Shown: positions 31,186 through 42,673, counted from the stretch's first letter. The stretch is DNA of 64,000 bases from Argyresthia goedartella (GCA_949825045.1 OX463829.1:26010715-26074714); one strand, 5' to 3'. Numbers and translations are program-made. The notes: generated by a model from the sequence alone, not told the origin.

Positions 31186-31361
31186 AAAAAAAAACCTTTA
31201 TTCCGACATTTTATAAAAAATGGAAAGTCTTATAAAGTGCTACCTATTCTCTTACATCTATGATGACAGTTTCAATTGATGAATTACACAATGTACCCAA
31301 TGACGGGCGTAAACAAGCTGCCGTTAATGATATTTTATTCACTATAATATTCAATCGCTTA

Positions 31362-31800
31362 TTTATATATACACGTATCATAACCCTCTTTACTGCGTCC
31401 GAAAATCGCATGTTACGACCAGGATAATGATATACTACTTGGTAAAAACTCATTTCCTATCTGAATATTGTTACATTATGACTATAATGTATCAATATTT
31501 CGACATATTTTGACATTTAAATTTCGAACGCCAAACTCCCGTTTGCGTGCCACCTCGAATTTGTCTATGAAGTTGGACTACTGAACAAACTAAACAAGTG
31601 CAGAGCAATGATCAATGCCACAATGCCGGTCGATCATGCGGTTCCTGCACACATCAAAGAGAGCTTATGATATGTGTGTAGATAAACTAGTGTATGTAAC
31701 TGTACATAATTAGGCATTGAAGCTCTCGCGTGATATTATTATACTCTCGATTTTTAATGCCCTGCATTATGTATCAGTCACATCTACTAATTATAAGTTA
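31362..31800 (+). repeat. Fb composite fold-back repeat
   Basis: Left end TATATACACGTATCATAACC, unit-1 right end TATGATATGTGTGTAGATAA (31667-31686), then unit 2 with GAAGCTCTCGCGTG, ending near CAGTCACATCTACTAATTA. Confidence 0.75.
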
Positions 31801-32334
31801 CACATATCCGTTATAAAACTGAAGTAATCCGCCCCTTCTAACTTCACTGCACCGTATAACTTGACTATACTAGGTATCCAGGTCACTAGCTATTTTCCAG
31901 AACTGTATTGGTCCCGCATCGTCAATTCATAGACATAACTTTAGGACATCAACAACAGAGAAACCGATGCACGTGCCGATGCTTACTAGTCCGTATATCG
32001 GTAGTCCACTAGTTCACTTCACAATGCATGCTCAGAAATGCGAATACGGTTTCAACTGGCTTGCAGTATTATTCTGGATAAAAATGGCGGTGCTTTAAAA
32101 ATATTTTGTGGTGCATTGATTTAGGCTTTGATTCAAAATTCAAAAATTAAACTTATGATGAGTCAGTCAGTGACAAAATTACGGAAATTTCAACAGTTTG
32201 CAATCTATTTGTTAAAATTTAATGAATTTTGGGGATTTGCCCATTTAAATTGAAAATTCAGGTATCTAGGTTTATCTACAACATAGTTACAGGGAGTCGA
32301 AAATACCCCGAAGTGCTTCCCCCTCCACTGCCCC

Positions 32335-32758
32335 TTTTTTAGGGTTCCGTACCCGAAGGGTTCCAAACGGGACCCTATTACTTAAGACTCCGCTGTCCGT
32401 CCGTCCGTCCGTCCGTCCGTCTGTCACCAGGCTGTATCTCAAGAACCTAGCCAGCTAGAGAGTTGAAATTTTCACAGATTATGTATTTCTGTTGCCGCTG
32501 TAACAACAAATACTAAAAAACAGGATAAAAGAAATATTTAAGGGGGCTCCCATACAACAATTCTTTCAATACCACATACAAACTTATGGAAGCACCTGGT
32601 TACGTATATGGAGTGTGAAAGTAACCGCACCAATAACTTTGTACACAATATTTTGCTGTGTAAAATCCAAACTATTCACTCCACACCATCGCTTCCATTG
32701 AACGGTGGTACGGAACCCTTCGTGCGCGATTTAGACTCGCACTTGACCGGTTTTTTTT
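32335..32758 (-). repeat. MINE-like repeat, inverted
   Basis: Starts TTTTTAGGGTTCCGTACCC, has (CCGT)6 at about 32395-32420, GGGGGCTCCCATACAAC, and ends GACTCGCACTTGACCGG. The CCGT array is longer than the GGAC tract of the copy at 23030. Confidence 0.85.
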
Positions 32759-32814
32759 TTTCGCAACATCTTGGGTAGTAATATTTAGTCTGCCTGTCAA
32801 ATTTCATTGAAATC

Positions 32815-33025
32815 CATCGATAACGCTACAGCAAACTCCCCACCCATTTCTCCCCCTCCCAATGAATAATCGCGAAAATTTTAAATAAATCAAGGAACTT
32901 GAGTGCCAATTTTCGTCAAAGTCGGTTGAAAATGCGACCTGTAGGCCGGAACCGACTGTCAGACGGAAAAAGGCATTTTTGACCAATCTCGAAACTGGAC
33001 GCTTCGCTCGCTCTGTCAATAATGA
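32815..33025 (+). repeat. R repeat
   Basis: CGATAACGCTACAGCAAAC, CAAAGTCGGTTGAAAATGCG, CCAATCTCGAAACTGGACGC. Parallel to 30958-31185, here without a minisatellite next to the CTACAGCAAAC word. Confidence 0.65.
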
Positions 33026-33088
33026 ACAAGTAATTGGATACTTGTGTCTTCCTTATAAATACGTGATCTGCTGATTAGACGTTCAATG

Positions 33089-33225
33089 TACATATACCTC
33101 ACGCCACGATTTAAGAGCGCTGGGCGACGTTGGCGGGAATTACTGCGCATATGTACAGGTATTGCAAAGTGACTACTGCGCATTCAAGGCCACAGCTCAT
33201 AACTTGTGGCGCGATGTATAATATG
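33089..33225. repeat. possible small MITE
   Basis: GTACATATACCTCACGCCAC on the left and GTGGCGCGATGTATAATATG on the right are imperfect inverses. Confidence 0.45.
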
Positions 33226-33391
33226 TACTGAGAAGCCAAACATTCTTTGTTTGCGACCACACACACAGATGACAGTTGATCGTGATGATTGGTTAATGGA
33301 TATTATTCCCCAAATTATGTTAGCTAGTTAGATTGGTACATATGTTATGGCTAAAGCTAGGTGTGAAACTAAACTTAATATAAGTTTAACC

Positions 33392-33600
33392 GGATAAAGG
33401 GGGTGAACGAAGCGAAGCCCCCTTTATCCTTCGTGTTAGGTTGAACATGTAAGAACAACAAAAAATACTTATACTCGTCTTACTATAGTTTTTTTTGTTC
33501 TTACATGTTCAACCTAACACGAAGGATAAAGGGGGCTTCGCTTCGCTCACCCCCTTTACCCTTCACCTAAGCTACCGCAGTGTTTTGCCCTGATATTAGA
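33392..33600. repeat. head-to-head pair of K repeats
   Basis: The left arm (33392-33465) and right arm (33489-33559) are inverse copies: GAAGGATAAAGGGGGCTTCG and so on. Inside the left arm, GGATAAAGGGGG (33392-33403) pairs with CCCCCTTTATCC (33418-33429) as a perfect 12-bp stem. The right part continues to the K end, ACCGCAGTGTTTTGCCCTG. Confidence 0.8.
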
Positions 33601-34140
33601 AATAGCTTTTTATCACACCTGCTCTGAAAATACATACTAATTATACCAATTAGAGGGAAGAAACGCCTTTATCCCGCCCTTCAAATCCTTTCATCCCAAG
33701 GTATGGAAGTTTGTATGAAAATCCTTCCGACCCAAGGGTGGGAAGTATGTATGAAATTCCATTACATACCCGGTTTTTTTTTTTTTTTATTTGTCAGCAG
33801 TCATACTGCAAAGAGACTTTAACTGTCTACTAATTAAATTTCAAGTAAATTGTTACTGGCCACATACAGTTTTTTTTTTACCAGTTACCAACCTCCTTGG
33901 TGCATACAGAAAATTAAAAACGAAATTATTTTTGTATATAAAACGCGCGGAATCACGGAAGAAGTGGCTGCATGACCTTATGATCTTAGCCTACTCCAGA
34001 AACGGGCGAATAAAAAAAGGAAAAGCCCGCGCATTTTCGCAAAAACTTCGATTGATTTAGCATTTATCTTTGTGTTTTTTGTAAAATATGGATGCATTTA
34101 TGTCTATAATTTTCCTCGTAGGTGTAATAAAAAGCACTAT

Positions 34141-34260
34141 ACATACCTCAGGATAAAGTACAGTTCCATACCTCAAATGGTTTGCGCCCCTCGCAAGCTC
34201 GTGGCGCAAATGCCATAATCTCGGTATGGAACTGTCACTTTCTTCCCTCTGAAGTAATGT
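34141..34260. repeat. MITE, about 120 bp
   Basis: Left TACATACCTCAGG ... ACAGTTCCATACC and right GGTATGGAACTGT ... CTGAAGTAATGTA are inverses; the centre has GTTTGCGCC / GGCGCAAAT. Confidence 0.7.
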
Positions 34261-34519
34261 ACTATTCTCATCTGAATAAAATTACCCAGTCTCGCTATCC
34301 GCAGTCGCACGAATACTTCGTTTCCAACATTAGCTAACTAATGTCCAACATTAACCGAAACGCATCGTCTAATGTGCAGTCTAGCCGATTAAAGATGACA
34401 TCCGTTATCTATCACAAACGAACATGACTTCGGACATAGCCGAGGCTCGAAATTAATCTTAAGACTAGCCGGCTAAACTTAAGTTTAGTTTCACACCTAG
34501 CTTTAGCCGTAACAGATAT

Positions 34520-35100
34520 AAGTAATAATACCTTAAGGCAAAGTAAACCACAAGTACAGTTCGCACCAAGTGTCGCCTCTCTCTCTCACACACCCCTCCT
34601 TATCCGTTGTCCTATGCGAGTAAGAGAGATCACAGCTTATTCACAGCCAAAGAAACTTGGCCAGGCTGTAATAAGTATACCCTCCAAAGTTAAGCAAGCC
34701 TTTATGGCTATGTCGCTATGGCCATGCTCAGAATCCTCCTGCAGCCCCGCCGCAGTGCAGGCCGTGCCATACGCTCGCTGCGTACAATTTTAAAATTTCA
34801 CTCGCATTGCTTGTGCGTGCCAATGCAGAGCTCAGATCTGCAGTGTTAGCCGACCTCGTTCTCGAGAGATTTATATTAAACTCCCCGTTTGAGTGGTTAG
34901 AAGGGGGAAAAAGCCTTGGGTGGTTATGTTGTTGGAGTAAAAAAAGCCTATAGAGCCAGTGGATGAATGTGTTTGTATTAGACTACAACATCTACCAAAT
35001 ATACCTAGGTAGGGTGATACCGCAGCAGAGTCCCACTTATGTCAGAAGGCACGATTGACGGACCCTCAAAGTGATGACGTCACTGTCACTCGCTCGGGAA
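34520..35100. other. no recognisable gene or element
   Basis: Mixed-composition stretch without an open frame I can assign. Slightly more GC-rich around 34730-34860. Confidence 0.4.
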
Positions 35101-35106
35101 TGGGAT

Positions 35107-35700
35107 ATCTACTTTCAGTGCTGGCATTTCGAAATCCAACAGATGGCGTTGTAGACTACTATTTTTTTACTTTGGCGCATGATGAATGCCCTAAAAATGG
35201 GCAGAGGATACCTAAAAAAATATGGTAACCGATAATGTCACGATTGTGAGAAATTTGGAAATAAAGAATCAATGTTCTCAATATATTTTATTTTATTTCA
35301 AATTATCTCGATAGCGTGATACTTTGGGTTAGATATTACCGAGCATTTTTGACGCGATAACGTCTTATAAATCGATGAACGCCGGCTGCACGGACGAAAA
35401 AGTTTCACGTTCCGCCTGAGCCGAGCATGCAAGCGAGAGCGCGGAACAAGCGATAGAGAGGCACGATCAGCCTAAGCGTTTCTTATGATATGAAGTTATC
35501 ACGTAAAATTATCGTCCGTAAACCGATTTTACAGAACATCATTTTTTTTGTTTGCTTATGTGTTCTCTACGCACGCATATTTACCACATTAACTATGCGC
35601 CAAAGGAATACTATGCTAGGTCGTCTACAATGCAATCTGTTGGATTTTCAAAAAACCCTGCTCTGGAAGTATCCATTGACAGTGCCAGCATGAAAATTAA
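35107..35700. repeat. inverted pair of a repeat around a 0.4 kb spacer
   Basis: GAAATCCAACAGATGGCG, TTGTAGACTACTA and TTTGGCGCATGATGAATG on the left (35128-35190) match the inverse of 35575-35665. CAGTGCTGGCAT (35118) and its partner ATGCCAGCACTGTC-like word near 35680 extend the arms. Decayed fold-back or two opposite copies. Confidence 0.55.
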
Positions 35701-36274
35701 CGGCACTTTATCTAAACGTCAGTCTGTGAAATAATAGTCAAAGTGAAAGTCAAACTGTAGATGTTTTCACCTACATACTTAGTAAACAGTCGGCCGTAAG
35801 TCCGCAGCGACCGCACTGCAAATCGATTTTGTGTCAAACTTCTCGCCCACTAACTTACCAATACACGAACCGATTACATAATCGTATCAGCAATTCCTGA
35901 ATATACGCAGCAAGGGCTATAAATTTTCGCCAAAGTGCGAGGCCGCAACGCCGTATAACGCCGTTACTATTTGTTGACCGTTCGACGGCCGTTAAAGGGC
36001 GAGAAATTGGCAATTTCCTGCATAAATTCTTGTTCAGGAAACGGGTCTGGAGTTCCCTGTTTACCAGGAACACATACACGTATGGAGCGATGCTAAAACA
36101 GAATTTGTCAATACAGCTTTGAGTACGGAGTCTATGTGAAGCCAAGTTTTTTATTATCAACGGAGCTTGGCGAGCTTGGTGTGGTGATGTTATACGAGAT
36201 TAATAAATAATACTCTTGTTTTAATAAATGTTCAATGAGCAATTCCTGCAAGAGATTTCTATTATAACATATCT
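35701..36274. other. no recognisable gene or element
   Basis: A minus-strand frame at 35855-36160 shows no domain. I see no reason to call it a gene. Confidence 0.4.
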
Positions 36275-36589
36275 GTTTATCAACACACATATCATAAACC
36301 CTCTTCCTACCTTCCCTCTGCGTCCAAAAACCGCACATTATGACCAGTATAATAATAAAAACTCATTTCTTATCTGAACATTATGACCATAATGTATAAT
36401 TTTTCGACAAATTATGACATTCAAATTTCGAAAGCCGACGCCCGCCTGCGTGCCGCCCCTAGTTTGTTTGTGAAGTTGGTACTACTGAACAAGATAAACA
36501 AGTGTTACCACTATCAATTCCACAATGCCGGTCGAACATGCGGTTCCTGAACACATCAAAGAGAGCTTATGATATGTGTGTAGATAAAC
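36275..36589 (+). repeat. Fb unit 1 alone
   Basis: GTTTATCAACACACATATCA at the left and TATGTGTGTAGATAAAC at the right are inverse ends, 315 bp in all. The ACTCTCGAGT unit seen beside the other copies is missing, which shows that unit 1 can exist alone. Confidence 0.75.
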
Positions 36590-37520
36590 CTGTTAATATA
36601 ATAGAAATGATTAAAACGACATTTTTATATCGAAGTACGGATGGATCCCTCCTTCAGAGCGGTGATTCATGCTTAGCCACATTTCCTGCCTTTCACATCT
36701 TGAGCAATTTGCCATCTTCAGAAATACATATATTATTAAAGTTAAATTACTTTGCGATAGCTGAGCGCAGCCGGCGACGAAAGCAATTTTACAATCATTG
36801 AATGAGTGTTTAAGTTTTGGAAGTTTAGAATACTTCGTCGATTGATCGGTGGATGGAACCATTCATACGATGTACATAAGGGAGAGATCTCAAGTTATCT
36901 TACAGAAAGGTCTGGCTGGCTGTCAAAACTGTTATTTTGTTCACGAGTTCTAGTAAATGCTAGCATGTGACGTCACAATTAAATATTTTCTTTTTTACTC
37001 AAAATTTAGTTTATAAAATACAACTGCTGGAAATATACAATTCTGATATTGTCAAACGTTTTTGTTGAAAAAGGTTCAAGGTTACCTTGTCAAATACCGT
37101 AATGTATAAAAGCCGCTGCCGAAAAATACAAAATAAAGTTATGTATTTCATTACATCATATTACTTTACAGACAAATGAAATGACATCTGTTGTGTAATA
37201 AATGAATTCCTTTCACCGATTATCACAGAAAAAATCCCAGAAATAGTCGTACGTTGACAGTGGCAACTGCTTGGAGGAACTACACTGCACTGCACGTGGC
37301 GATATTTATCATTAGCTTTCACCGGCCAACCCCATTTTAACTGTCATAGATCCACTGAGCAGTTCGTTAACTGCAGAACACCAACGTAAGACACGCGAAG
37401 TGCGAGTAGGCTATCTTGCAGCGTCTACCCAGAGTAATACTTTGTGGTCCACCGCGTTCGAACTTCGAAATGACTTAGATAAAAGGTCTCTAAAACAAAC
37501 ATAAACAAAGGGTCACGTTG
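36590..37520. other. no recognisable gene or element
   Basis: AT-rich, short open frames only, none with a motif. Confidence 0.4.
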
Positions 37521-37529
37521 TATTTCATT

Positions 37530-37660
37530 GGGGATAGCAGAGGCACAGTTTCGTCTACCTCTGGCCCCTCATAAAAACTCCATTTTACTTGACTGTGGGG
37601 CTAGACTATCTTGGTAGCAGATATAAAGGTATCCTTGCCATGTTTTCCATCAGTGTTAGA
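37530..37660 (-). repeat. SINE-1 fragment, diverged
   Basis: GGGGATAGCAGAGGCACAG and CCATGTTTTCCATCAGTGTT are inverses of the GCCTCTGCC end and the GGTGATGGAAAACATCG middle of SINE-1. Confidence 0.5.
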
Positions 37661-37867
37661 ACGTCCGTCTAAACGCCCGTAATTCCGCGTACTTAAGATA
37701 AATTACTTATATCATTGGTCCATGTTCAGGAGGCCAATTTCTGGTTTAAGCGAAATATCTCGACCAAGGAGATAGAATTCTATTTCAAATCTCCTTATTA
37801 ATGTCCGCTTCTAATCTCGACACAGTTACAAAATTCTTTTCTCTAGGATTCTCATTGGTATCTCCAT

Positions 37868-38324
37868 CAGACCTTCATATAACGTTATTATCCTCATAAC
37901 CTTATGCATCATAGCGCTATGGAAGGCGTCTTAAAACGTTATAATTCCATAACGTTATACGGCTATAACGTTATTATCTTAGTTTTATAGCGCTATATTC
38001 AGTAGTGCTATGCACAAAATATCGTTATAAATAACGTTATCATAAAGTATAGAGCATCTCTTTCACGCCCACACTCCTTCGTTATAGTCCAGCTTTTTTA
38101 CGCATTGCGCGCGAGAGTAGTGTAGGTACTTAAACAACACACTGCAGACATAGCGTACGGCAATAGCGCAATAACTTTATTCATAACGTTATTTTGATTT
38201 CGTTATGTTTTTCCTACAGTTTTGTTATCATAACGTTATAATAGCGCTACAATAACGAAACGACTTGATTATAACGTTACATAACACAATATAACGTTAT
38301 ATTTTATAACGTTATGAAGGCCTG
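37868..38324. mobile_element. hAT-type non-autonomous element with ATAACGTTAT palindromes
   Basis: Ends CAGACCTTCAT and ATGAAGGCCTG are inverse with one mismatch. ATCTCCAT flanks both sides (37860-37867 and 38325-38332), an 8-bp duplication typical of hAT transposases. CAG at the very end is also usual for hAT. Inside, AACGTT occurs ten times, nine of them as TAACGTTA, together with three ATAGCGCTA palindromes, near both ends and through the body. 457 bp, no transposase. It would need an enzyme from an autonomous relative. Confidence 0.85.
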
Positions 38325-38586
38325 ATCTCCATACGGGCATACAATAAAAATTTCTCCGAGCTACGAAGACTGATTGAGTTGTTTAACAAAATATACTTCC
38401 GCGCATGAACGACTCTTTCGGCAAATTGGCATTGCTCAGGAATGTACTCTTTTGCAACAACTATTGACATTTTCATCGAATCTGGATTAGATTGAACAAA
38501 ATCCTATATGCTGAGGTAACTTCATATCATAATAAGGCAGACTTCATAATAAGGAGTAGCCATGAGCGTGTGTAACACAAGCATAT

Positions 38587-39040
38587 AACATGTTTTGTTA
38601 TTTCGTAACGTTCTAATGATCTTAAAAATATAGTAGTTTATGTGACTGCTACATAATGGAGGGCATTAATACTCGGAGAGTGGGTGACTCGAGAATTTGG
38701 ATGTCTAATTAAGTACAGTTAAATACACTAGTTTATCTACACACATATCATAAGCTCTCTTTGATGTGTTCAGGAACCGCATGTTTGACCGGCATTGTGG
38801 CATTGAGTTGTTTAGCTTGTTCTGTAGTACCAACTTCACAGACTAACTAGGGGCGGCAATGTGACAATGTGACAAATTTTTGTACATTATGGTCATAATG
38901 TACAAATTTTCAGTTACGAAATGAGTTTTTACCAAATTGTTTTACATTATGCTGGTCTTAACGTGCGGTTTTTAGACGCAGTAAAGAGTGTTTATGATAC
39001 GTGTGTAGTTAAACATGTTTTGTTATTTCGTAACGTTCTA
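38587..39040. repeat. 29-bp direct repeats flanking an Fb copy
   Basis: An identical 29-bp sequence starting AACATGTTTTGTTATTTC and ending GTAACGTTCTA occurs at 38587-38615 and 39012-39040, on either side of the inverted Fb element. Confidence 0.8.
38634..39011 (-). repeat. Fb composite fold-back repeat, inverted
   Basis: Starts TAGTTTATGTGACTGCTAC (unit 2) and ends TTATGATACGTGTGTAGTTA (unit 1), the reverse order of the plus-strand copies. GGAACCGCATGTTTGACCGG is clear at about 38780. Confidence 0.8.
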
Positions 39041-39656
39041 TTTGTCCTAAAAATAAATGTATAAGAGATATTGATTGTTATAAACTGAAGTGAAACTCTC
39101 GCCACAGGGATATTCGAAACAGTAATTAATTCAAAATTCAAACACAAAATTCAAAATTCAAACCGTCATTTTAGACCTGAAACGGACGGACCACATGGAA
39201 TAATGGTTTCAATCGTGACGAAATTTCCGTGCACTGAGGACAAGTATCATAATTACATTTTCGCCCATGAACTCATTTTCATATTGGGCTGCACGGCAAT
39301 TTCCGTGCTTATTTATTCATAGCTGGAAATCTGTTGTTTCATTTCGTGTGTCCACAACGGATTACACTATTGAAACAACGGATTTAATCAGAGCGTTTTC
39401 CGAAATACCGAATGACTCAACTAATTTCATATATTTTAATAAATACTGCCATTATAGAATTGTTTAAAAAGTTCACATATTGGGTGATATTAAGAGTTCT
39501 CTCCATTTCATATAGTGAAAGTACTTAAGTAGTACCTACTTTATCAAATGTAAAAACAGGAAGGGCAGGTATTGCAATAAAACGCAATCAAACTTGCCCT
39601 GCCTAGAGAAACTGACACATTAACCTGGTAAAATTTAATATCACCAATCGACTCGA
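39041..39656. other. no recognisable gene or element
   Basis: A short inverted repeat around 39560-39605 (GGGCAGGT / ACTTGCCC) and nothing else recognised. Confidence 0.4.
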
Positions 39657-40505
39657 ATGTCTTTTTGGGCATTACTTTAGACGCCAAACTACAATGGGAT
39701 CCTCATATAAATAAATTGTCAAACAGACTGAGTTCAGCAGCGTTCGCAGTTAAAAAAATTAGAGCTCTTACCGACGTAGACACCGCTAGACTAGTCTACT
39801 TTAGTTACTTTCATAGTCTAATGACCTATGGTATTTTATTGTGGGGTCACGCTGCGAATGCTAATAGTATATTTATTCTGCAGAAACGGGCTGTTCGTGC
39901 AATTTATGGATTAGGGCCTAGAGTGTCACTGAGGGAAAAGTTTAAAGAAATCAATATTCTGACATTTGTGTCTCAATATATCTATGACAATCTTGTGTAT
40001 GTAAAAAGAAATATAACTAATTTTCAGAAGTACAGTGATATACACAATTTTAATACTAGAAATAAAGACAAGTTGGTTGCTTATGTAAGCCGACTACATA
40101 AAATTAGTAATTCTTTTAAAGGCAATTGTATACGCTATTACAATAAGGTCCCTACTGATATTAAAAACTTACCTTTAGACAAGTTTAAAATAATAATAAA
40201 ACAGAAATTGTATAAAAACGGTTACTATAGGATATCTAATTACTTAGAGGACAGATGTCCATGGGAATAGATTGTTTGAGTAACAGGCTGTTTCGATATA
40301 TAATTAGCATTCATTTTGTAATTTGACAATATTTTATTTAAAAAAGGAAACGGAAAAGATGCGACGACTGTGGAGTTTCTTCGGTGAGCTCTTCTCCACA
40401 GATTCCGCCATTGTGTTAGTGAACTCACCCAAAAAAATGTAATGACGGATCTAAGTGATGTAACAACATCCTATGGAAAACAATGATTTTTGATTTTGAT
40501 TTTGA
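39657..40505 (+). mobile_element. LINE-A copy 2, strongly 5'-truncated
   Basis: Begins abruptly at GTCTTTTTGGGCATTAC, which corresponds to position 1764 of copy 1, and keeps the rest through the 3' stem-loop (40368-40401) to the tail of TTTTGATTTTGA repeats at 40485-40511. Near identity with copies 1 and 3. Confidence 0.92.
39665..40270 (+). CDS. LINE-A RT C-terminal part, intact frame (partial)
   Basis: 201 residues to the normal LINE-A stop at 40268-40270. Contains GITLDAKLQWDPHINKL, the HAANANSIFILQKRAVRAIY segment and the end RISNYLEDRCPWE. No stop or frameshift; it has NLPLDKFK where copy 1 lost two residues. It lacks all catalytic RT motifs, so it is a fragment and not a working enzyme. 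Confidence 0.85.
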   Translation: MGITLDAKLQWDPHINKLSNRLSSAAFAVKKIRALTDVDTARLVYFSYFHSLMTYGILLWGHAANANSIFILQKRAVRAIYGLGPRVSLREKFKEINILTFVSQYIYDNLVYVKRNITNFQKYSDIHNFNTRNKDKLVAYVSRLHKISNSFKGNCIRYYNKVPTDIKNLPLDKFKIIIKQKLYKNGYYRISNYLEDRCPWE

Positions 40506-40584
40506 TTTTGAATCATTTTAAAATACCCAGGTGCCAAACGTTGAATCTATTTTGTGGTGTAAATTTTATACTAATTGGTTTAAC

Positions 40585-40805
40585 TATAGGACTGAAAAGA
40601 GTACATTTCTCACGAGTTCGCGAGGGCTTATATTCACGAACCGAGAAGTTACGGCACGAGGCGAAGGCGAGGTTCGTGAAAAGCCTTTTCGAATGAGTTA
40701 GGAATATAATTTTTCCGCCTGAGAACCCAAAATCAAGCGGCGAAGGTGCTATTTTTAGCACCGAAGTCGGAAAAGATATTCTCATTACATCTATTCGAAA
40801 AGAGC
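40585..40805. repeat. possible fold-back repeat
   Basis: CTTTTCGAATGAG and CTATTCGAAAAG, TTTTTCCG and CGGAAAA, and the central GGTGCTATTTTTAGCACC are nested inverse pairs. Confidence 0.45.
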
Positions 40806-41604
40806 TCGTTTATTCCCGGTAAACAGGGTGCAAAATAGCACTTTACTCCTTACCTTAGGGAGGCATATTTACTTTATAATTTGTGTCGCCAGTATAGCGG
40901 AAATAATCACTTTCTCCACATTCTAATTGACTGCTCCAGTCACCAAAGAGATCCATCTCGAAACGCGGAACAAAGTGAATAATACGTTTGAAGTTTGAAG
41001 TAAAGTTTTTTTATTTAGTTTGTCAGCACGGAATAAATAATCACTACGTTGTGTTCGTTATTTCCAAATTCCAACCAGTGCGAGAATCCCGTGAAAAATG
41101 TGAGAAAGCAAAGCACGACGATTTCATCCTTTGGAAAAATGCAAGAGCGAATTTATTTTCCGAAAAGTGTTTTTGGCTTATTAACTTCTGATATAATATG
41201 TTATTTTAACCATTTAAATATATATAACCATATTTTAACCATGCATATAAATACCATTCTTATTCATATATTATTATGGTTCTTATTCATAATTTCTCAT
41301 GGTCCACCTCAGGAGTAACAACTATTTTAACCACGAAGGACGAACTTTTTCAAAGTAGTTATTTACTCTCATGGTAAACAATCTACCATTTCACTATATA
41401 TTATGGGCCGAATGAATATAGATAAGTATCACCTGTCAATATAAGAAAATCATTTTAGACGTCTGCTCAAATCAATGATAATTTTCCTTCAAATGTTAGA
41501 ATTAAAAGATTATGTATATCCTTTCCGCCCCTTATAAACTGACCGCTCAGTGGCTTATCCACATAAGTGCCTACTTGACAAGGGTAGTCAACATTGATAA
41601 TTTT
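40806..41604. other. no recognisable gene or element
   Basis: Open frames at 40988-41318 overlap in different phases and show no motif. Confidence 0.4.
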
Positions 41605-42035
41605 TAGGGATCTGTACCCGAAGGATACCGAATGGGACCCTATTACTAAGCCCCCGCAGTCCGTCCTTCCGTCCGTTAATCTGTCCGTCAGCTGGCAGTA
41701 TGATAAAGCCTTGTATCTCACGAACCGTAATAGTTAGAGAGCTGAAATTTTCACAGAATGTGTATTTCTGTTGCCGCTACAACTACACGTGGTCTCCATA
41801 TAGAAGACGTGATTTAATCCCCCATACGTGAGGCGTGATGGTAAAATAAACGCAAATTTCGCGGCAGCTTATATTATCGTCGGTGGCGCGATTGGTTTGG
41901 CGGCGGATCCATTATCATATCAGTTATGAATAGCTTCATAACCCAGTTTTTTTTTGTCCCTAAGTTTTCTTTTTAGATGGTACGGATCCCTTCGTGTGTG
42001 AGTCCGTCCCGGACTTGGCCGATTTTTATAAACGG
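41605..42035 (-). repeat. MINE-like repeat, inverted and diverged
   Basis: TTTTTAGGGATCTGTACCCG, CAGTCCGTCCTTCCGTCCG and GAAATTTTCACAGAATGTG at one end; ACGGATCCCTTCGTGTG and GGACTTGGCCGATTTTT at the other. The middle (41790-41960) is unrelated to the other copies. Confidence 0.7.
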
Positions 42036-42661
42036 TCGAAACGCTTTTATCTTCATTTATATGGAACTGTGTGATTTTTACAGAAAATCACCTATATGTT
42101 TATAAAATGTTTTATTTGTATTACACTATCTACTACCTTTTAGTATTGTAATGAAATTTAGTTTCTGCAGCGATTTCTGTTTAGATTACCCAGCTAACCA
42201 GTTGTGAAAGTTTAAAAGTTATTTCATGTAGTTTCAATCAAATGCCTCGGGGCGTTTGGTTTCAGTAGCCCAATTTGTATATTTTGTTAACAAGTTCTAG
42301 AGTTCTCGCCAATTTATAAAATCCTTCAACAAGTTTAGACATTATTTATAATATTTTGAGTATACGAATACTAACATCTGTAATATACTAACTATTTAAT
42401 TCTAGAAATTAGTGAGAATAGCGCCATTGGCATCTGGTAACATTTAATGCTCATTATTAACTCCAAGAATTAAAGGCATTTAATGCATTGCCAATTTTCT
42501 CCTTATTTATACATAGGTGTAACTGTGTATTAAATTCTTAATAACAATTTGAAAACCACGATTACAAAAAATATTACCATTGTCCTGCACCAACATTGCA
42601 CCTTTCCCAAAGATAATCTCCAATTCGCGCCCTTTATAAAAAGGTTCGATTTGACTCTTTG

Positions 42662-42673
42662 CCCCCCCCCCCC
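42662..42673. repeat. C12 homopolymer
   Basis: Twelve C, in a C-rich pocket (42660-42720) with a nearby GGCGGGAGGGGCG. Confidence 0.8.

Larger units (their letters stand above)
33340..34519. mobile_element. 1.18 kb DNA transposon remnant with about 50-bp inverted repeats
   Basis: The left end (33340-33392) and the inverse of the right end (34469-34519) share GGCTAAAGCTAGGTGTGAAA followed by CTAAACTTAA, with few mismatches. The interior holds two younger insertions (K pair at 33392-33600 and a MITE at 34141-34260) and an unrecognised open frame at 33791-34060. No transposase was found. Confidence 0.65.

Noticed and set aside
35855..36160. possible 101-residue host protein on the minus strand
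   Set aside because: No motif and nothing around it suggests a gene.
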